A stretch of 64,000 nucleotides of DNA, taken from the NCBI GenBank assembly GCA_013368315.1, contig JAACJM010000086.1, positions 248,001 through 312,000 on the forward strand, read 5' to 3'. The notes beneath the pieces were generated by a model. It searched no databases and was not told where the DNA came from. It was given only the letters and a program-made list of their open reading frames with translations. Below are positions 35,763 through 47,506 of the stretch, one piece after another (the first letter of the stretch is position 1; every line of letters starts with the position of its first letter). Origin of the DNA: Tetrapyrgos nigripes. Its lineage: Eukaryota; Basidiomycota; Agaricomycetes; Agaricales; Campanellaceae. Both the position numbers and the translations under genes were made by a program.

Positions 35763-38700
35763 ATGAAATCCCTTAGGCTTCAGTTGAAAATATGCCATAC
35801 TAACAATCTGAACACTTTCCTTTCTTTTCCATCGCTTTTGGACCCTGGATCATCAGATTGTTTTATCGATTCCCTATACGTTTCTGAACATTCCCTACCT
35901 ACCGTTCCCATTTCTCCCGTTTGTCTACGTTTGCTTGATGGTTCTGTCCCGTGTACAATTAATAAAGTATGCTCTGTTTCCGTGTACTTTCCAATGGGGG
36001 AACGAGTTTCCCTTGACTTTTACGTCACTAATCTTGACTCAACTTGTAAGGGCATCCTAGGATATAGTTTTCTTTCCTGCTACAACCTGTTGGTTGACTG
36101 GGCAAAAGGAAACATCGCATTCCACGGGCCCGAACCGGTTGCTGTCTCCCCGAGCTCTGGACCCTGCGTGTCGCCACTTGTCGCTGACCTGGGGCCTACG
36201 GTTTCCACACCACTTCTGGCTTCAAAGCCACCCACTCGCTCCAAGAAAACTTCCTGGCTGAACGAACCCATTTATTCCTATCCTTCCATCACGCAAATGG
36301 CATCTTCCGTTGATGACACCTGTATCACTATCATCGGAGCAGCAGCTTTCCATCGCTGTTGTAAACAAGATCAGCTGGATCCGATGGTTCTCCGACTCAA
36401 TCTGGAACCAGAAGTACAGGTGCAGGCCACATCCACATTAAATTCGGAATCCAAGCCCGATCTGAAGGCTCCCGAATATCTAGCTGACTTTTCTGACGTT
36501 TTTGACGAAGGACTCTCAGATAAACTGGCTCTGCATCGTCCCTACGATCTCAAAATCGAATTGGTCGATGGTGCACCGCCACTGGTCACCTGGATTTATC
36601 TGGTATCCGATCGGGAACTAGGGGAATTACGAAAATTTGTCGACAAACATCTTGCCATGGGTTTTATCAAACCCTCGTCCTCTTCCTTTGCGGCTCCGGT
36701 CCTCTTTGTGAAAAAGAAAAATGGAGAGCTTCAGCTCTGCGTTGACTTCCGTGGCCTCAATGCCATCATGAAGAAGGATAGGTATCCGCTTCCACTCATT
36801 TCCGAGCTTTTAGACACTCCTAGGCACGCAAAAATCTATACCAAGTTGGATTTATGTCACGCTTACCACTTGGTCCACATCGCCGAGGGAGATGAATGGA
36901 AAACCGCTTTCTGGACCTGGTACGGTTCCTTCGAATGGAAAGTCATGCCTTTCGGTCTCAGCAACACTCCCGCCGCTGTCCAGTGTTTTATCAACAATAT
37001 ATTTAAAGATCTCCTCGACGTTACCATTATCGTTTATCTGGACGATGTCCTGATCTACTCGGAAAATGAGGAGGACCATCGGAAGCACATCCGTGAAGTG
37101 TTCTGCTGACTCCACAAGCATGGACTCTTTGTCAATCCCAAAAAATGATTCTTTTCCGTTGATACCATGGAGTACCTAGGCTACATTCTCTCTCCTGAGG
37201 GTCTTACGATGGATACCGCTAAAATCTGCACTATCCTGGACTGGCCTGTCCCTCAGAAAGTCCGGGATATACAATCCTTCCTCAGATTCTGTAATTTTTA
37301 CAGGTGATTCATTTATAATTATTCTGACATCATCGTACACCTCACCCGTCTCACCCAAAAAGCTATCCAGTGGAAATGGACTCTGGCATGCCAACAATCC
37401 TTTGAATACCTTAAGCATGCTTTCACTTCCGCTCCAGTCCTTGGTCATTGGGTACCAAACCAGCAGATCATTGTTGAAACTGACGCTTCTGACTATGCTA
37501 TCGCAGCTATCCTGTCCCTCCAGTACAATTCCAGTGAAATCCATCCCATCGCATTCCATTCCCGCACCCTCCACGCTGCTGAACTAAATTACGACGTCCA
37601 TGATAAGGAATTGCTCGCAATCTTTGAAGCATTCTGTATTTGGCAGCATTACCTGGAAGGTTCCGGATCCCCTATTGATGCTGTCACCAACCACAAGAAT
37701 TTGGAATATTTTTCAACCACCAAAATCCTTACTCGACAACAAGTACGGTGGTCCGAGTACCTTTCTGGATTCAATCTCATTATTCGGTTCTGACCGGGTA
37801 AATTGGGTGCCAAACCAGATTCTCTTACTAGACGGTGGGACGTCTACCTGAAAGAGGGGGACAGTGGCTATGCCAAGGTCAATCCGCAGAATTTCCATCC
37901 AGTCTTTACTCACGAACAACTTTCTGAGTCGCTCTGAGCATCTTTCCTGGAAGGCCCTACGCTCCGTGCATCAGTCATCATGGATATCGAACAACTCCAT
38001 TCCACTATTCGGGAATCCTATGACTCCAATCTGGAATCACAAGCTGGTCTTAAGCTTGCTCAGGATCCAGATACATCCCGATGGAAACTTGATGACTCAG
38101 GATTTCTACACTTAGATGACAGGATATTCGTTCCTGCAGGTTCCGACCTCCAACTTCAAGTATTGCGTCAGCACCACGACCATCCACTTGCGGGACACTT
38201 CAGACAGAACCGGACTCTAGATCTTATCTGACAGCATTACACTTGGCCAAAGATCCGGGAATTCGTCTGGGACTACGTGTCTTCCTGCATGGTTTGTGGT
38301 CGCAACAAGCCTCGACGACATCGCCCCTACAGTCTACTCAAACCCCTTCCTGTTCCAGTCTGCCCTTGGGATTCTATTTCCATGGATTTTATTGAGCAAT
38401 TACCAGATTCCAACGGATATACAGCGATCCTGGTAATTGTGGATCGAGCATCCAAACAGGGAATTTTCATTCCTACCCATGACACTATCACTTCGGAACA
38501 ACTTGTGGAACTCTTTGTTCTCCACGTCTTCTCTAAACATGGCATTCCTAATCACATTCCAGTCCTTAGGCAAAGCCTTAGACATGGAACTTCATTTTAC
38601 TTTGGGTTATCACCTGGAAGCCGACGGACAAACCAAGCGTACCAACCAAACACTTGAACAGTACATCTGGATCTATTGTTCCTACCAACAGGACAACTGG

Positions 38701-39420
38701 TCTTCCCTACTTCCCATTGTGGAGTTCACTTACAACAATGCTCTGAATGCTTCCACTGGAATCACCCCTTTCTTTGCAAACAAGGGTTTCCATCCAAACC
38801 TCACAGTTCATCCAGACTACAACCTCGCTTCAGAGCGTGCCTGGCATTTTGTCGTCAATCTCGAGGAACTTCATACTTTCCTCTGGGATGAGATCTGGGA
38901 AGCTCAGCACCGTTACAAAGTTCAAGCTGACAAACGTTGTCTGGATTTACTGGATATCCCTATCAGTTCTGAAGTCTTTGTATCAGCCAAACATATTAAG
39001 ACTACCTGGCCTACTCTGAAGTTTTCCGAAAAGTTCCTAGGTCCTTTCAAAGTCATTGCTTGTCCTAGTTCTCTGTCGTATACTCTAAAGCTTCCCGACT
39101 ATCTCTGGACTATCCATCCCGTCTTCCATGTGTCCCAACTTGAACCCACTGTTTCCAACACCATTCCGAATTGACACCCGGATCCACTGGCCCCAGTCGA
39201 GATTGAAGGTGAACTCCAATACGAAATCACTGAAATCTTAGACTCGAAAATTGATCGGCGCCGCCAGAAATGTCCTCTCTTATACATGGTACAGTGGTCT
39301 GGTTACGAAGGAACTGATGAGGAATTCTCATGGATTCCAGCGAATGAGCTTACTGCTGATGAAGCTATTGAAGATTTTCACAAGAAGAATCTGACGAAAC
39401 CCGGTCCATTTCCATTATAA
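35763..39420 (+). pseudogene. R2 pol: protease, RT, RNase H, integrase, chromodomain
   Basis: Protease motif LLDPGSSDCFID near 35838. RT from about 36600 (FVKKKNGELQLCVDFRGLN, KLDLCHAYHL, MPFGLSNTPAAVQCF, active site VYLDDVLIYS near 37035). RNase H ([39 protein letters not shown]). Integrase zinc domain (HHDHPLAGHFRQ, CMVCGRNK), core start WDSISMDFIEQLP and EADGQTKRTNQTLEQ. Chromodomain with YEITEILDSK and YMVQWSGYEGTDEEFSWIP near 39310. In-frame stops at 37107, 37147, 37305, 37791, 38229 and 39172; all but 37147 sit where CGA is expected. The segment that should hold the second integrase Asp is missing near 38565, with a frameshift there. Confidence 0.82.
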
Positions 39421-39687
39421 TCTTTTCCGAGTGCTTTCCACTTTCTCCATCTCTGTCTCATCTGTTTTTTACCATTTACAAGTCCTTTCCAAGGTTTTCC
39501 AACTCATTTCCATTTTACGATCGCATTACATGCACTCGATCCATACTTCCTTTCAGTTCTGATCTCATTCACAATTCAAACATGTCCAAGAAAGTTTTGC
39601 CCATCCGGGTCTGGTTGAGTATCCATTACATGCAAGATCTATGTACAATATTCTACAAGTCCATGTCCGTACTTCCCCAACCCATTC

Positions 39688-40756
39688 CTAGTCCTCCACA
39701 GTAGCCTTGGACTTTGGCTTCCGACTCTTCGCTCCAGCTGATCCCTTAGCCTTTTCCTTCCCCTTCGCCCTTCCTGATGGATCCCCAATAGACATTAACC
39801 TCTCCTCATTGGCACTCCACGCATCTGCTGCCACTTCCTTGACATCGATCTTAAAATGCTTCGCAATTGCGTCCATGGTGTCTCCGATCCTGACCAGGTG
39901 ATTTAGTTGTGCAAGTTGGATTGGAATAAGGAGGGAGGTGTCGGGAAATAGCTCAGCCCGACTGGTAAAACTGCATCCACTCTTAGCATCAGCACAAACC
40001 TTGCAAGCCGTCTTCCTGTGGCCATTGGAAATGCATGGAATTCCATGCCTTCCACACTGATCGCACAGATCCTCAAATGCATCCCCTTCATCAACGTCAT
40101 TCTCCGACTCGTTTCCACTATCCTTGTTGACCCTTCTTCTCTGAGATGCACGAGGGCTCGCCGGCTCTGGTCCTGCTGGCTGTTTTCCTCTTGCCTTTTC
40201 CGATGGCCCTGCCACGTTTCCCTCTTCTTCTCCACCAGACCTTCGCCTCTCCGCATTCCTGTTCACACCCATTGTTGACTTCTTCCATGCCTCATATTTT
40301 CCCATCTCCTCTGTCCATTTCCGCAATGCCAGAGCCTCTTCCACTTCCAACTTCACCTTCTCCTCAGCTTCTGCTATCTTCCGATCATCCTCCCAATCCT
40401 CCATTGCCGTGTTCGCCCTTGCAAATGCCTTGTGTAACGCGATATATTCATCCATGGCTAGATAAGAACTTTCCGTTACAACCCGGAAGATTCCACTCCT
40501 CTCAGAAGTACTTACCAGCATCATTCTCCTTGTCGATTGCGACCTTTTCCATCTGGCTACCGACACGCAGTTTATTGACAGGAATGACGGGCTCTGGAAG
40601 GATTTGGGGTTTAGGGTTGTTATCCTCCCATTCTTGCAGGAATTTGTGAAGCCGAGTGGAAACATCGATAGGAACATGAGGAGCAGGGGGAACCAAGAAT
40701 TGGAATGTTGAGGGAGTAGCAGGGCTGGTGGTAGTGGGACTGGTAGAAGAAGACAT
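39688..40756 (-). CDS. Antisense accessory gene of R2, with a Zn2Cys6-like cysteine cluster
   Basis: Lies between the R2 chromodomain and the right LTR, opposite to pol. Two exons, 40756-40516 and 40457-39688, join in phase across a 58-nt GT-AG intron (1011 nt, 336 residues). It begins MSSSTSPTTTSPATPSTFQF. A helical acidic segment (MEDWEDDRKIAEAEEKVKLE, EMGKYEAWKKS) is followed by a basic stretch, then C-x2-C-x6-C spacing (CDQCGRHGIPC) and C-x2-C-x6-C again (CKVCADAKSGC), then KHFKIDVKEVAADAW and a Lys-rich tail. This is reminiscent of fungal zinc-cluster proteins but is not the canonical single cluster. Unlike pol it has no stops, which suggests recent function or selection. Its role is unknown; host capture or an element-borne regulator are both possible. 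Confidence 0.65.
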
Positions 40757-41025
40757 TGTTGTGATGAAGTTACTGTCCAGACCTTTCTGACCCTATCCAT
40801 ATTTGTAGGACCCAAAACTGTGCACAGACCATTTACATTTGTTTATGCATTTCGACCCATCCGTTTCCAAATCTGGTAACCCAACAACTTCCCGATCATT
40901 CCAATTACTTTCCGTTTCTTATTGTTCCATTCTGGGGTCAACCCTTTTTTCTATTTTTACTTCTATTGTTCTATAACTCCAATTCCTTACGGACCCTCTT
41001 TCTTTCCATACCTCTCGAGGGCTTG

Positions 41026-41044
41026 AGGCCTAAGAGGGGGATAC
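41026..41044 (+). promoter_or_regulatory. R2 polypurine tract
   Basis: AAGAGGGGGATAC directly before the right LTR; primes plus-strand DNA synthesis in LTR elements. Confidence 0.7.
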
Positions 41045-41687
41045 TGTAAAGCCTATGCCTTTCCATGACTCTTTCCGATCGCCTCTGACTTCTTTCCGAC
41101 TCTCCCCTTTCATTCCATTTCATTTCTGATTCATTTCTGAGTTGCCACAAATCTGTTTAGTTTACATTTCCCATCAGATCCTATCCGACTCATATCAGAT
41201 ACTAACTGGACAGCTCGCATTCATACTTGTTTCATTTCCGCTTCATATCTTGTAGCACCTTGTGCTCCCCTTCCTTTTCTTTCCAAAGGGTTTCCACACG
41301 ATGATAGCAAATTGAGTGTTTCCCTTTGTCTTTACCTTTTCCAGTAGTTTCCATATTCATTTCTGATAATTTCCTATCTCATTCCGTATACTTCTGTTAT
41401 AGTACTTAAGCTAGCAACTTTGTAGTAGATAGCTTAAGTCTAAAATCGATTTAGCTGGTCTCCTATCCTTTCTGATCAATTCAAAATAGACAACTAGTGA
41501 GGTGGTACCAATAGTGCCATTAACCTTCTGTCTTGACTTCCTGGTCTTTCCATACCAGATCTTTCCTCTTCCAGTCTATCCTCTTCCTGTCCGGTTCCAC
41601 CTGGATTTATTATCACTCCATTCTTTCCCATAGACCTCTGCTGGGTCCATAGTATTCCCTAGTACTAGGATCTGCCCAGACTTAACA
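41045..41687 (+). repeat. R2 right LTR
   Basis: 643 bp, same ends as the left LTR, followed by the GTCAT duplication. Confidence 0.9.
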
Positions 41688-41692
41688 GTCAT

Positions 41693-42518
41693 CCGGTCCT
41701 TCCCTGTAAGAAATACATCTTCTTTCATCTTTTGGGCTGCTTCTGCAAGTTCTTGAGCCTTGGTAAATCTGGCCCAGATAGGTAATTTCAAATCTGATGT
41801 CAGGTATGCTTCTTCTTTCCCAATCAGGCTCTCTAACACCTCTTGTTCCCATTGGTTCAGAACATCCTCCTGACTGAAGTCTTCTTCAGTAAAAATAACT
41901 GTAGATTCTGAAGGACGATGAAAAGATTGAATAGGAACCCAATGGTGCCGACCTGCAACCTTTGGCTGTGCAATTGGTTTGAACTGTCCAATTAGTTCTG
42001 ACCAATTTACTTGGTAGTCCTTGTGATTGGTCTGTGAGTCAATAATCGTCAGTTTTGAGGATTTGGGCTTGGTGTGTAGGTTGAGGATGGTAGGTTGTTC
42101 CAAAGTACATGTTTTGGGACATCTAACCATGTCTACCTTAGAAAACAACCAATCTACCTCTGGGTTATGCTCCTCTAACCAATCAGTACCAAGAATTATA
42201 TTGTGATCTCCAATATCTGTCACATAGAATTCAGCTGTCTCTTCATGATACGATCTTTTGTCCTGGGAATAGACATAGAGTTTTTGAATGGTGTAGTGGT
42301 GTACCCATCCCATGGTGGTTTCAGCACCATCAACATTTCGTACAGGGAAGGGATTTTTGATAGGGAGGAGAGTTAAACAATTTTCTTGGGCGAAACAGCT
42401 GTTAATAATAATGCCTTCCACACCACTATCTATTAGAGCTTCTGCATCAATTTTTCTGCTGGTAATCTTGCCAATAAGTTCAGTTTTAAGTGTTATCGAA
42501 GGTACTTGTCAGTTATGA
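41693..42518 (-). pseudogene. R1 pol, upstream part: aspartic protease region
   Basis: Minus strand. The N-terminal edge reads IDSGVEG (equivalent of the D-S/T-G active site), preceded by a frame with KLIGKITSRKIDAEALIDSG; then GWVHHYTIQKLYVYSQDKRS, EFYVTDIGDHNIILGTDWLE and EHNPEVDW, the flap and ILG motif of retropepsins. It runs on to GKDRMT, where R2 is inserted. RT should follow but is missing from the element. Confidence 0.7.
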
Positions 42519-42648
42519 GTGACTGCTGACATTCTCAATTCTGAAGGAAAGGTACGCTCACAAAAGGGGTTTAACACATGATATTGATTGTTCATATATT
42601 GTCTGGTGTACTGTACAGCTCCTCCTGATGACGTAGCAGGGGAGTATT

Positions 42649-44282
42649 TCAAAAATCCATCATCTTCACCATGACATCCTTCAAATATACACTAGCCTGT
42701 TCCTTTTCTTCTCCTTCCAAACCCTTGACCTTGTTCATCATATCTGAAATATCTTTGATTACATTATGAGAGGAAGACAACGACGACAGCAACATTTGAG
42801 CCACTGTTACTGGTGGCAAACTAGATGATGACAATGGAGTTGAAGTCTCAGCTGTCCTAACAGCACGAGGAGGAAAGTTTTGAGAAGTATTCTGAGCTGT
42901 TGAAGTTCTTGGAGTACTGTTCGGGAAGATTGGACATTCATTGCTCATATGCCTGGGTTGCCTACATGCAAAGCATGCTCCTACTTTTTGGAGTTGGTCC
43001 CTTTCTTTGGGTGTCAGTTTAGGTAAAGGAGTAAAGGATGAGTTAGCACCTGGTCCCATATTCATAAGTGCATTCATGCTTGCTACTGTCTGTCCTTGAG
43101 AAGGACCTGAGTTTGTCCTTGGTGTAGAGAATGGTCTCGATTGTCCTTCTTTCTCTCTCTCATTTATCCATTCCAAATGGAGATCCGTCGTCCTCTCCCT
43201 ATACTCATTGAAGTCCTTCTACTTTGGCCACGTTCCCGCCACTGACTTCTGAAGATCCCTTGGAAGACTTGCTTTATAGAAATCCAGGAGAGCTGTTTCT
43301 CTGTAGTCTGACTCTTCACCATATGTATCAGAGATACTATTATAGCTACTAATGTCCGTTCCCTTCATCCTAGCATTCTTGATCTTATTCTTCACAACCT
43401 CATCAGCAACAAGAGCCTTGAAGTCTTTCTTAAATCTGTCCTTTATTTCCTTTAACATTGTCCATTGCCTTTCATCTGGTTTAACTTTCACATCCTCCTC
43501 ATCTTCTTCTCGTTCTGTAATTCATTGAGTTGCCCAATCTCCTCCTTTCTCTCCTGTGAAGAATGAGAGGAATAAGGACACCTTGGAGTCCTCCGTTGTG
43601 TATCTGGCCTTGTTCTGACGTAGGTAATTGTTGAACGAAGCTAGCCATCACTTTGCTTCATCTCGCTCTCCATTAAAGGCATCAGGTTTCCTTCCTCATT
43701 TGGAAGTACTGTTAGAGTCATTAGGTGCAATGTCAGACATGGCTGGTTCGTCTGGATCTGATAGATCTGGTGATGGAGAAGGATTTGGATGACGAGGGGC
43801 TACAGATGGTCCTTCAGTAGTCGGAATTGTGGGAGAAGAAGGGTCATTTGGTTCTGATGGATTGGGGAAGGATCTCAGGGAGGGGTTGATGGATTATTGG
43901 AAGATGGATCTGGTAACAGATCTGATGTAGAAGATGGATCAGGTGGTACGAGAGAAGAGGATTCTGGATTTGGTTGAGTGTTTGTAGGGGTAGATGTTCC
44001 TTGGTCTGGTTCATTCTCAGAGTCGATGATTGGATGTGCCTTTTGAATCTCTAGTTCCTGATTATCAGTTATAACTTCGAATGGTCGACTAAGGGAAACA
44101 GTGGGAGGAAGTCTCTGTTTGTTGTATCTGTTAAGACATGGTAGTTCACTGCAGAACTTCCATGGATTTTCTTTGTTGTCTGTGATATAATAAGTGTCTT
44201 GTTTCAATTTAGACCAATAAGCATGTGGACGGTCTGCACAGGGAAGAGTTGGGTCTGCAGATTCTGTTCGTCGACTTGTCAT
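42649..44282 (-). pseudogene. R1 gag (with zinc knuckle)
   Basis: Minus strand, in at least three frame pieces: N-terminal piece starting MTSRRTESADPTLPCADRPH (44282-43875); middle capsid-like piece with ERQWTMLKEIKDRFKKDF and YRETALLDFYKASLPRDLQK (43491-43219); C-terminal piece with zinc knuckle CFACRQPRHMSNEC and a Ser/Pro-rich tail (43176-42649). Frameshifts and stops separate them. Confidence 0.7.
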
Positions 44283-44937
44283 ATACTGTCTCTACAATCT
44301 CTTAGGGCCTTCTTTTCTGCCCTTTAAATCACCATAAGGACTCGAAGATAAAGGAGGACAGTGTGCCGTAGTCTGTAAGTTCTGTAGGTGTGTTGTATTC
44401 TCTGAAGAACAGAGGTCCCGTAATCCTGACAACAGTCTCCTCAGTATCAAGGTTGAGGGTGACTCATATGTATGAATAGACAGAAAGGATCACATCACCT
44501 GGTCTCAGTTTCCAAACCCAACGATGTGTACAGACGAAGTTTCGATCGTAACTCCAAGGATCCACCCAAATGCTTTCTGCATGGCTACACCAGTACTCAG
44601 TGTGTAGCAGATCAAGTGGAAGAGGGAGAGGAGGTTGTTCGTAATCAGGTGGACTCTCTGGGGGTTCAAAGTGAATCCGAGAGAATGGGGTAGACAGGGT
44701 GAAAGGAATATATGAAAGGGAGAATGATTGTTGCTACACTGTTGCTTGAAGTACACAGTGGTTCTGCAGTCTACTCAAAGTAGTGTCTGCTTAGCAATCA
44801 AAATGTATTCGAATTGCAGGGAGGAAGAACGACACTTGCAATATAGATGGAATGGTGATAAAAGATAAAAAGAATTGAGAACAGAGATAAACAAGATAGA
44901 GGAGGAAAAGACTCAAACAGTGAGGTGGGTGTATGGG

Positions 44938-44950
44938 AGTTCATTCAAGT
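44938..44950 (-). promoter_or_regulatory. Possible R1 self-priming site
   Basis: Two bases inside the 5' LTR (minus sense) the sequence TGAATGAAACT occurs; TGAATGAA is complementary to TTCATTCA in the LTR, about 35 nt downstream of TATATAA. Only eight bases pair without a bulge, so this is weaker than the R2 case. Confidence 0.35.
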
Positions 44951-45408
44951 GTCAAGGTCGTTGGTACACTTAATAACAAACCACCCAAGTCACACAAAGA
45001 CAAGATCAATTAAGAAGTAGAGAGGTAGATAGAGAGCAAGAGTAAGCTGACTATGCTCTATACTGTGTAATACTAGTACAGAGTGGAGACAAAGTGAATG
45101 AACTAAAGGGCTAGCTAGAATGTCTAGTGGTTTATATAGAAGAACAATGAATAAGTGATAGGAGAAAGATAGGAGAAATAGGAGAAACATAGGAGAAAGT
45201 GGAGAAATGTAGGGTAAAGATAGGATCAATGGAATGGAAGATTGATTGACAGTTATTATAGAGTTTGACAGGTTCTATAAGGTTTGAAGTCAGTAATATA
45301 AGGTTTAAAAGGTTTATTGAGGAAATGCAATAGATGAATGGTCAGAAAACAGGTTCAATAATGTAGTAGAAGAGGAAGGAGGACAAAGAACTGTAGCAGT
45401 TTGTGACA
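44951..45408 (-). repeat. R1 LTR (5' LTR of the element)
   Basis: 458 bp, TGTCA...TGACA, about nine differences from the other copy. Confidence 0.9.
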
Positions 45409-47506
45409 ACGACCCATTCATGCATCCCTTCACAATCACCAACACCAGAACCGTCACTGAAACCAAAACTGAATACCATCAGCATGACTATGTCAATCCT
45501 GAAGTTCATGGGAGGAACAGATGAGAAGCTGAACTTGGAGGATTTCCTACGAGACGCAGAGGTCTATATAATAGCATCCAACATCACTGAAGACAGAATG
45601 GGAAAGAAAATGCACCTCTTTTTTAAAGCAGAAAGCAGAGCTGACACCTGGTACAAAGAGTTGGAGGAGGAAAAGAAAACCAACTGGGATGCCTTCTTGA
45701 AGGAGTTCATGAAGGAATTCCCAGCATCAGAAGTCACCAAGCCTACATTGTCCAATTGTAGGAAGGAGTTACTCGCGATGCAGATCACCTGGGCAGAATT
45801 AGGGATAAAGGACGAAGACACAAAGGAGTGGACCCACCACAAGTTTGCACGCTGGTTGCTAGACATCGCCAAAGCTGCCTCCATTGCAGACTCATGGTCT
45901 GACATAGTATCAGTGCATGAGAATTTTCCAAGGGTTCTGAGGAGGAATGTCTCAGCAGAAGCCAAAACATGGAAGGAATTTACAGACGTGATTAGGAGTG
46001 TGGGAGTCCAGATGATCAAGGATGCCAAGGAGGATGAAGAGAGGATGAAGAAAGTGGAGGAACAGAGTGCTTGTCGACCACCAGTACCAGAAACACCCAG
46101 CAAACCAGCATGCAGATCTCCACACCCACACCCACACTTCTATTCACCAGAAAACAAACAGGAAGCTGCATGAACGAAACACAGAAAGCTGCATTACGTC
46201 TCAACTGCACCACATACTGTCATGAACCTTTCATTCCTTGTTCAAGAAACCCTTAGAAGGATTCTCGATCCTTCTTTATCTCTCTGATTGCCACTACCCA
46301 CTTTTCTCTAACAAGATCGACTTCTTCTGAGCTGGGTCATTTATCACTCCATAGTTGTCTGTGGATCCCCTTAGATTGTGAGCGCATCATCATAAGACCT
46401 TAATTTATCTTCTTGATTAATTCCTCTAGAAACATGGATGTTATTTGTAAAGTAGTATATATAGAGTAGGATACTCATCCTGTATCTTTACTCTAGTCTG
46501 ATCTTATCACATGGACCTTGCCTTATTCTATTCGATTCTTTAGTGTCATCATCACCTCACCTAAATATCTTTGGCTTGGTTCTGACACATATGCACAACA
46601 CCCCAACACCCAACAGGGTATACTCGACTGGAAGGACAATGTTAAACAATTCCACAAGAAATATGGGCCCAACATAACATTCAACAAACAATGTCCTATC
46701 CATATGCACCAGGAACACTCATACCAGGATCAGGAGAGTGTTTTAAATGTGGAAAAGGATGGCATGGAAAGGACCAACCATGCACATCAACCAGTAAAAT
46801 CACCAGAATGGAAGGAGATTGGAGAGGGTTCATACAGAGAGAGTTGGGAAGGTCTAATGTGGTGCAAATCAATTTGGTAGATGACAGAGATTTGAGGACA
46901 TCTTTGCAGGATATAATCTGGGAAATGGGGAAGGGCCACATGACCCAGGACATGGACACTTTCTCAGACATTAGTCACAAATGTAAATCTGTGAATGATA
47001 TTGCTGACGTACATAATGATGGAGCTATGGCAGCCTGTATGGACATCAGAGTCTATAATGACCTAAGGCAGAAGATCAGTGGTTGGAGCCCATCAAAGAA
47101 GATGATGCACATGGCCAATGGACATATAGTGCTGTCGATTGCAAAATGGATGGAATGCTATGGGTGAAAGGATTAGAAGCACCAGGGTCCTTTGAAGTCT
47201 TCGACAGCAAAGGCAACTGGGATCTGCTGTTCAGAAAACCATTGTTACAACAGTTCAAGGCAGTTCATGAGGACAAGAACAACACCATCAAGGTGAAAGT
47301 CAGAAATGAGTCGAGAACCATATTCAATATGGGACTGGGAGAGAAAGTGAAACTGACGAAACAAGTGTTTGCAGTAACACTGGAAGAAGTGGAAGACAAA
47401 GATGAGGCAGTGGAAAAAGGACGAGAAACGTTGAAAGGGAATCCCCAGCATACACAAAAGTACAGCATGCGAAAGGGAAAAACAAACCAGATGGCAGTGA
47501 ATACGC
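45409..47506 (+). pseudogene. R3 gag, zinc knuckle and protease-like region
   Basis: Gag from about 45409 (MTMSILKFMGGTDEKLNLED, FLRDAEVYIIASNI, WYKELEEEKKTNWDAFLKEF), interrupted by a solo LTR at 46218-46587, continuing TTYAQHPNTQQGILDWKDN once that insertion is removed. Zinc knuckle CFKCGKGWHGKDQPC near 46740. The protease-like part has KMDGMLWVKGLEAPGSFEVF and DLLFRKPLLQQFKAVH, a pattern I associate with this Ty3 group in agaric genomes. Stops and frame changes occur at about 46173 and 47160. Confidence 0.7.
46218..46587. mobile_element. Solo LTR (370 bp) inside R3 gag
   Basis: TGTCATGAACC...GGTTCTGACA with inverted ends TGTCA/TGACA and an internal TATATA box. Flanks CATAC and CATAT, a 5-bp duplication with one transition. 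Removing it rejoins the gag frame. Confidence 0.75.

Larger units (their letters stand above)
30543..41687 (+). mobile_element. R2: Ty3-type chromovirus LTR retrotransposon with an antisense extra gene, nested in R1
   Basis: LTRs 30543-31163 (621 bp) and 41045-41687 (643 bp), ends TGTAAAGCC...TTAACA. The right copy has a short extra segment near 41071. Perfect 5-bp target duplication GTCAT. Plus-strand order: LTR, an 11-nt self-complementary priming signal, a CACTA element insertion, gag, zinc knuckle, protease, RT, RNase H, integrase, chromodomain (ends about 39420), an antisense gene (40756-39688), purine tract AAGAGGGGG and LTR. Six in-frame stops are CGA-to-TGA. The integrase core lacks the segment with the second catalytic Asp, so it is non-autonomous now. 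Confidence 0.9.
28172..45408 (-). mobile_element. R1: Ty3-type chromovirus LTR retrotransposon, nested in R3
   Basis: LTRs 28172-28630 (459 bp) and 44951-45408 (458 bp), ends TGTCA...TGACA, about 2 percent different. Flanks are ACAAC and ACGAC, a 5-bp target duplication with one change. The element reads on the minus strand: gag, zinc knuckle and protease at 44282-41693, then, beyond the nested R2, RNase H, integrase and chromodomain at 30542-28536. A purine tract (AAAGAGGGGG) lies next to the left-hand (3') LTR. The reverse transcriptase is absent: the sequence jumps from the protease linker to RNase H exactly at the R2 insertion, although R2 has an intact target duplication. The RT was therefore lost before R2 arrived. 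Confidence 0.88.

Noticed and set aside
45564..46103. 179-codon minus-strand frame
   Set aside because: Antisense shadow of the R3 gag capsid region.
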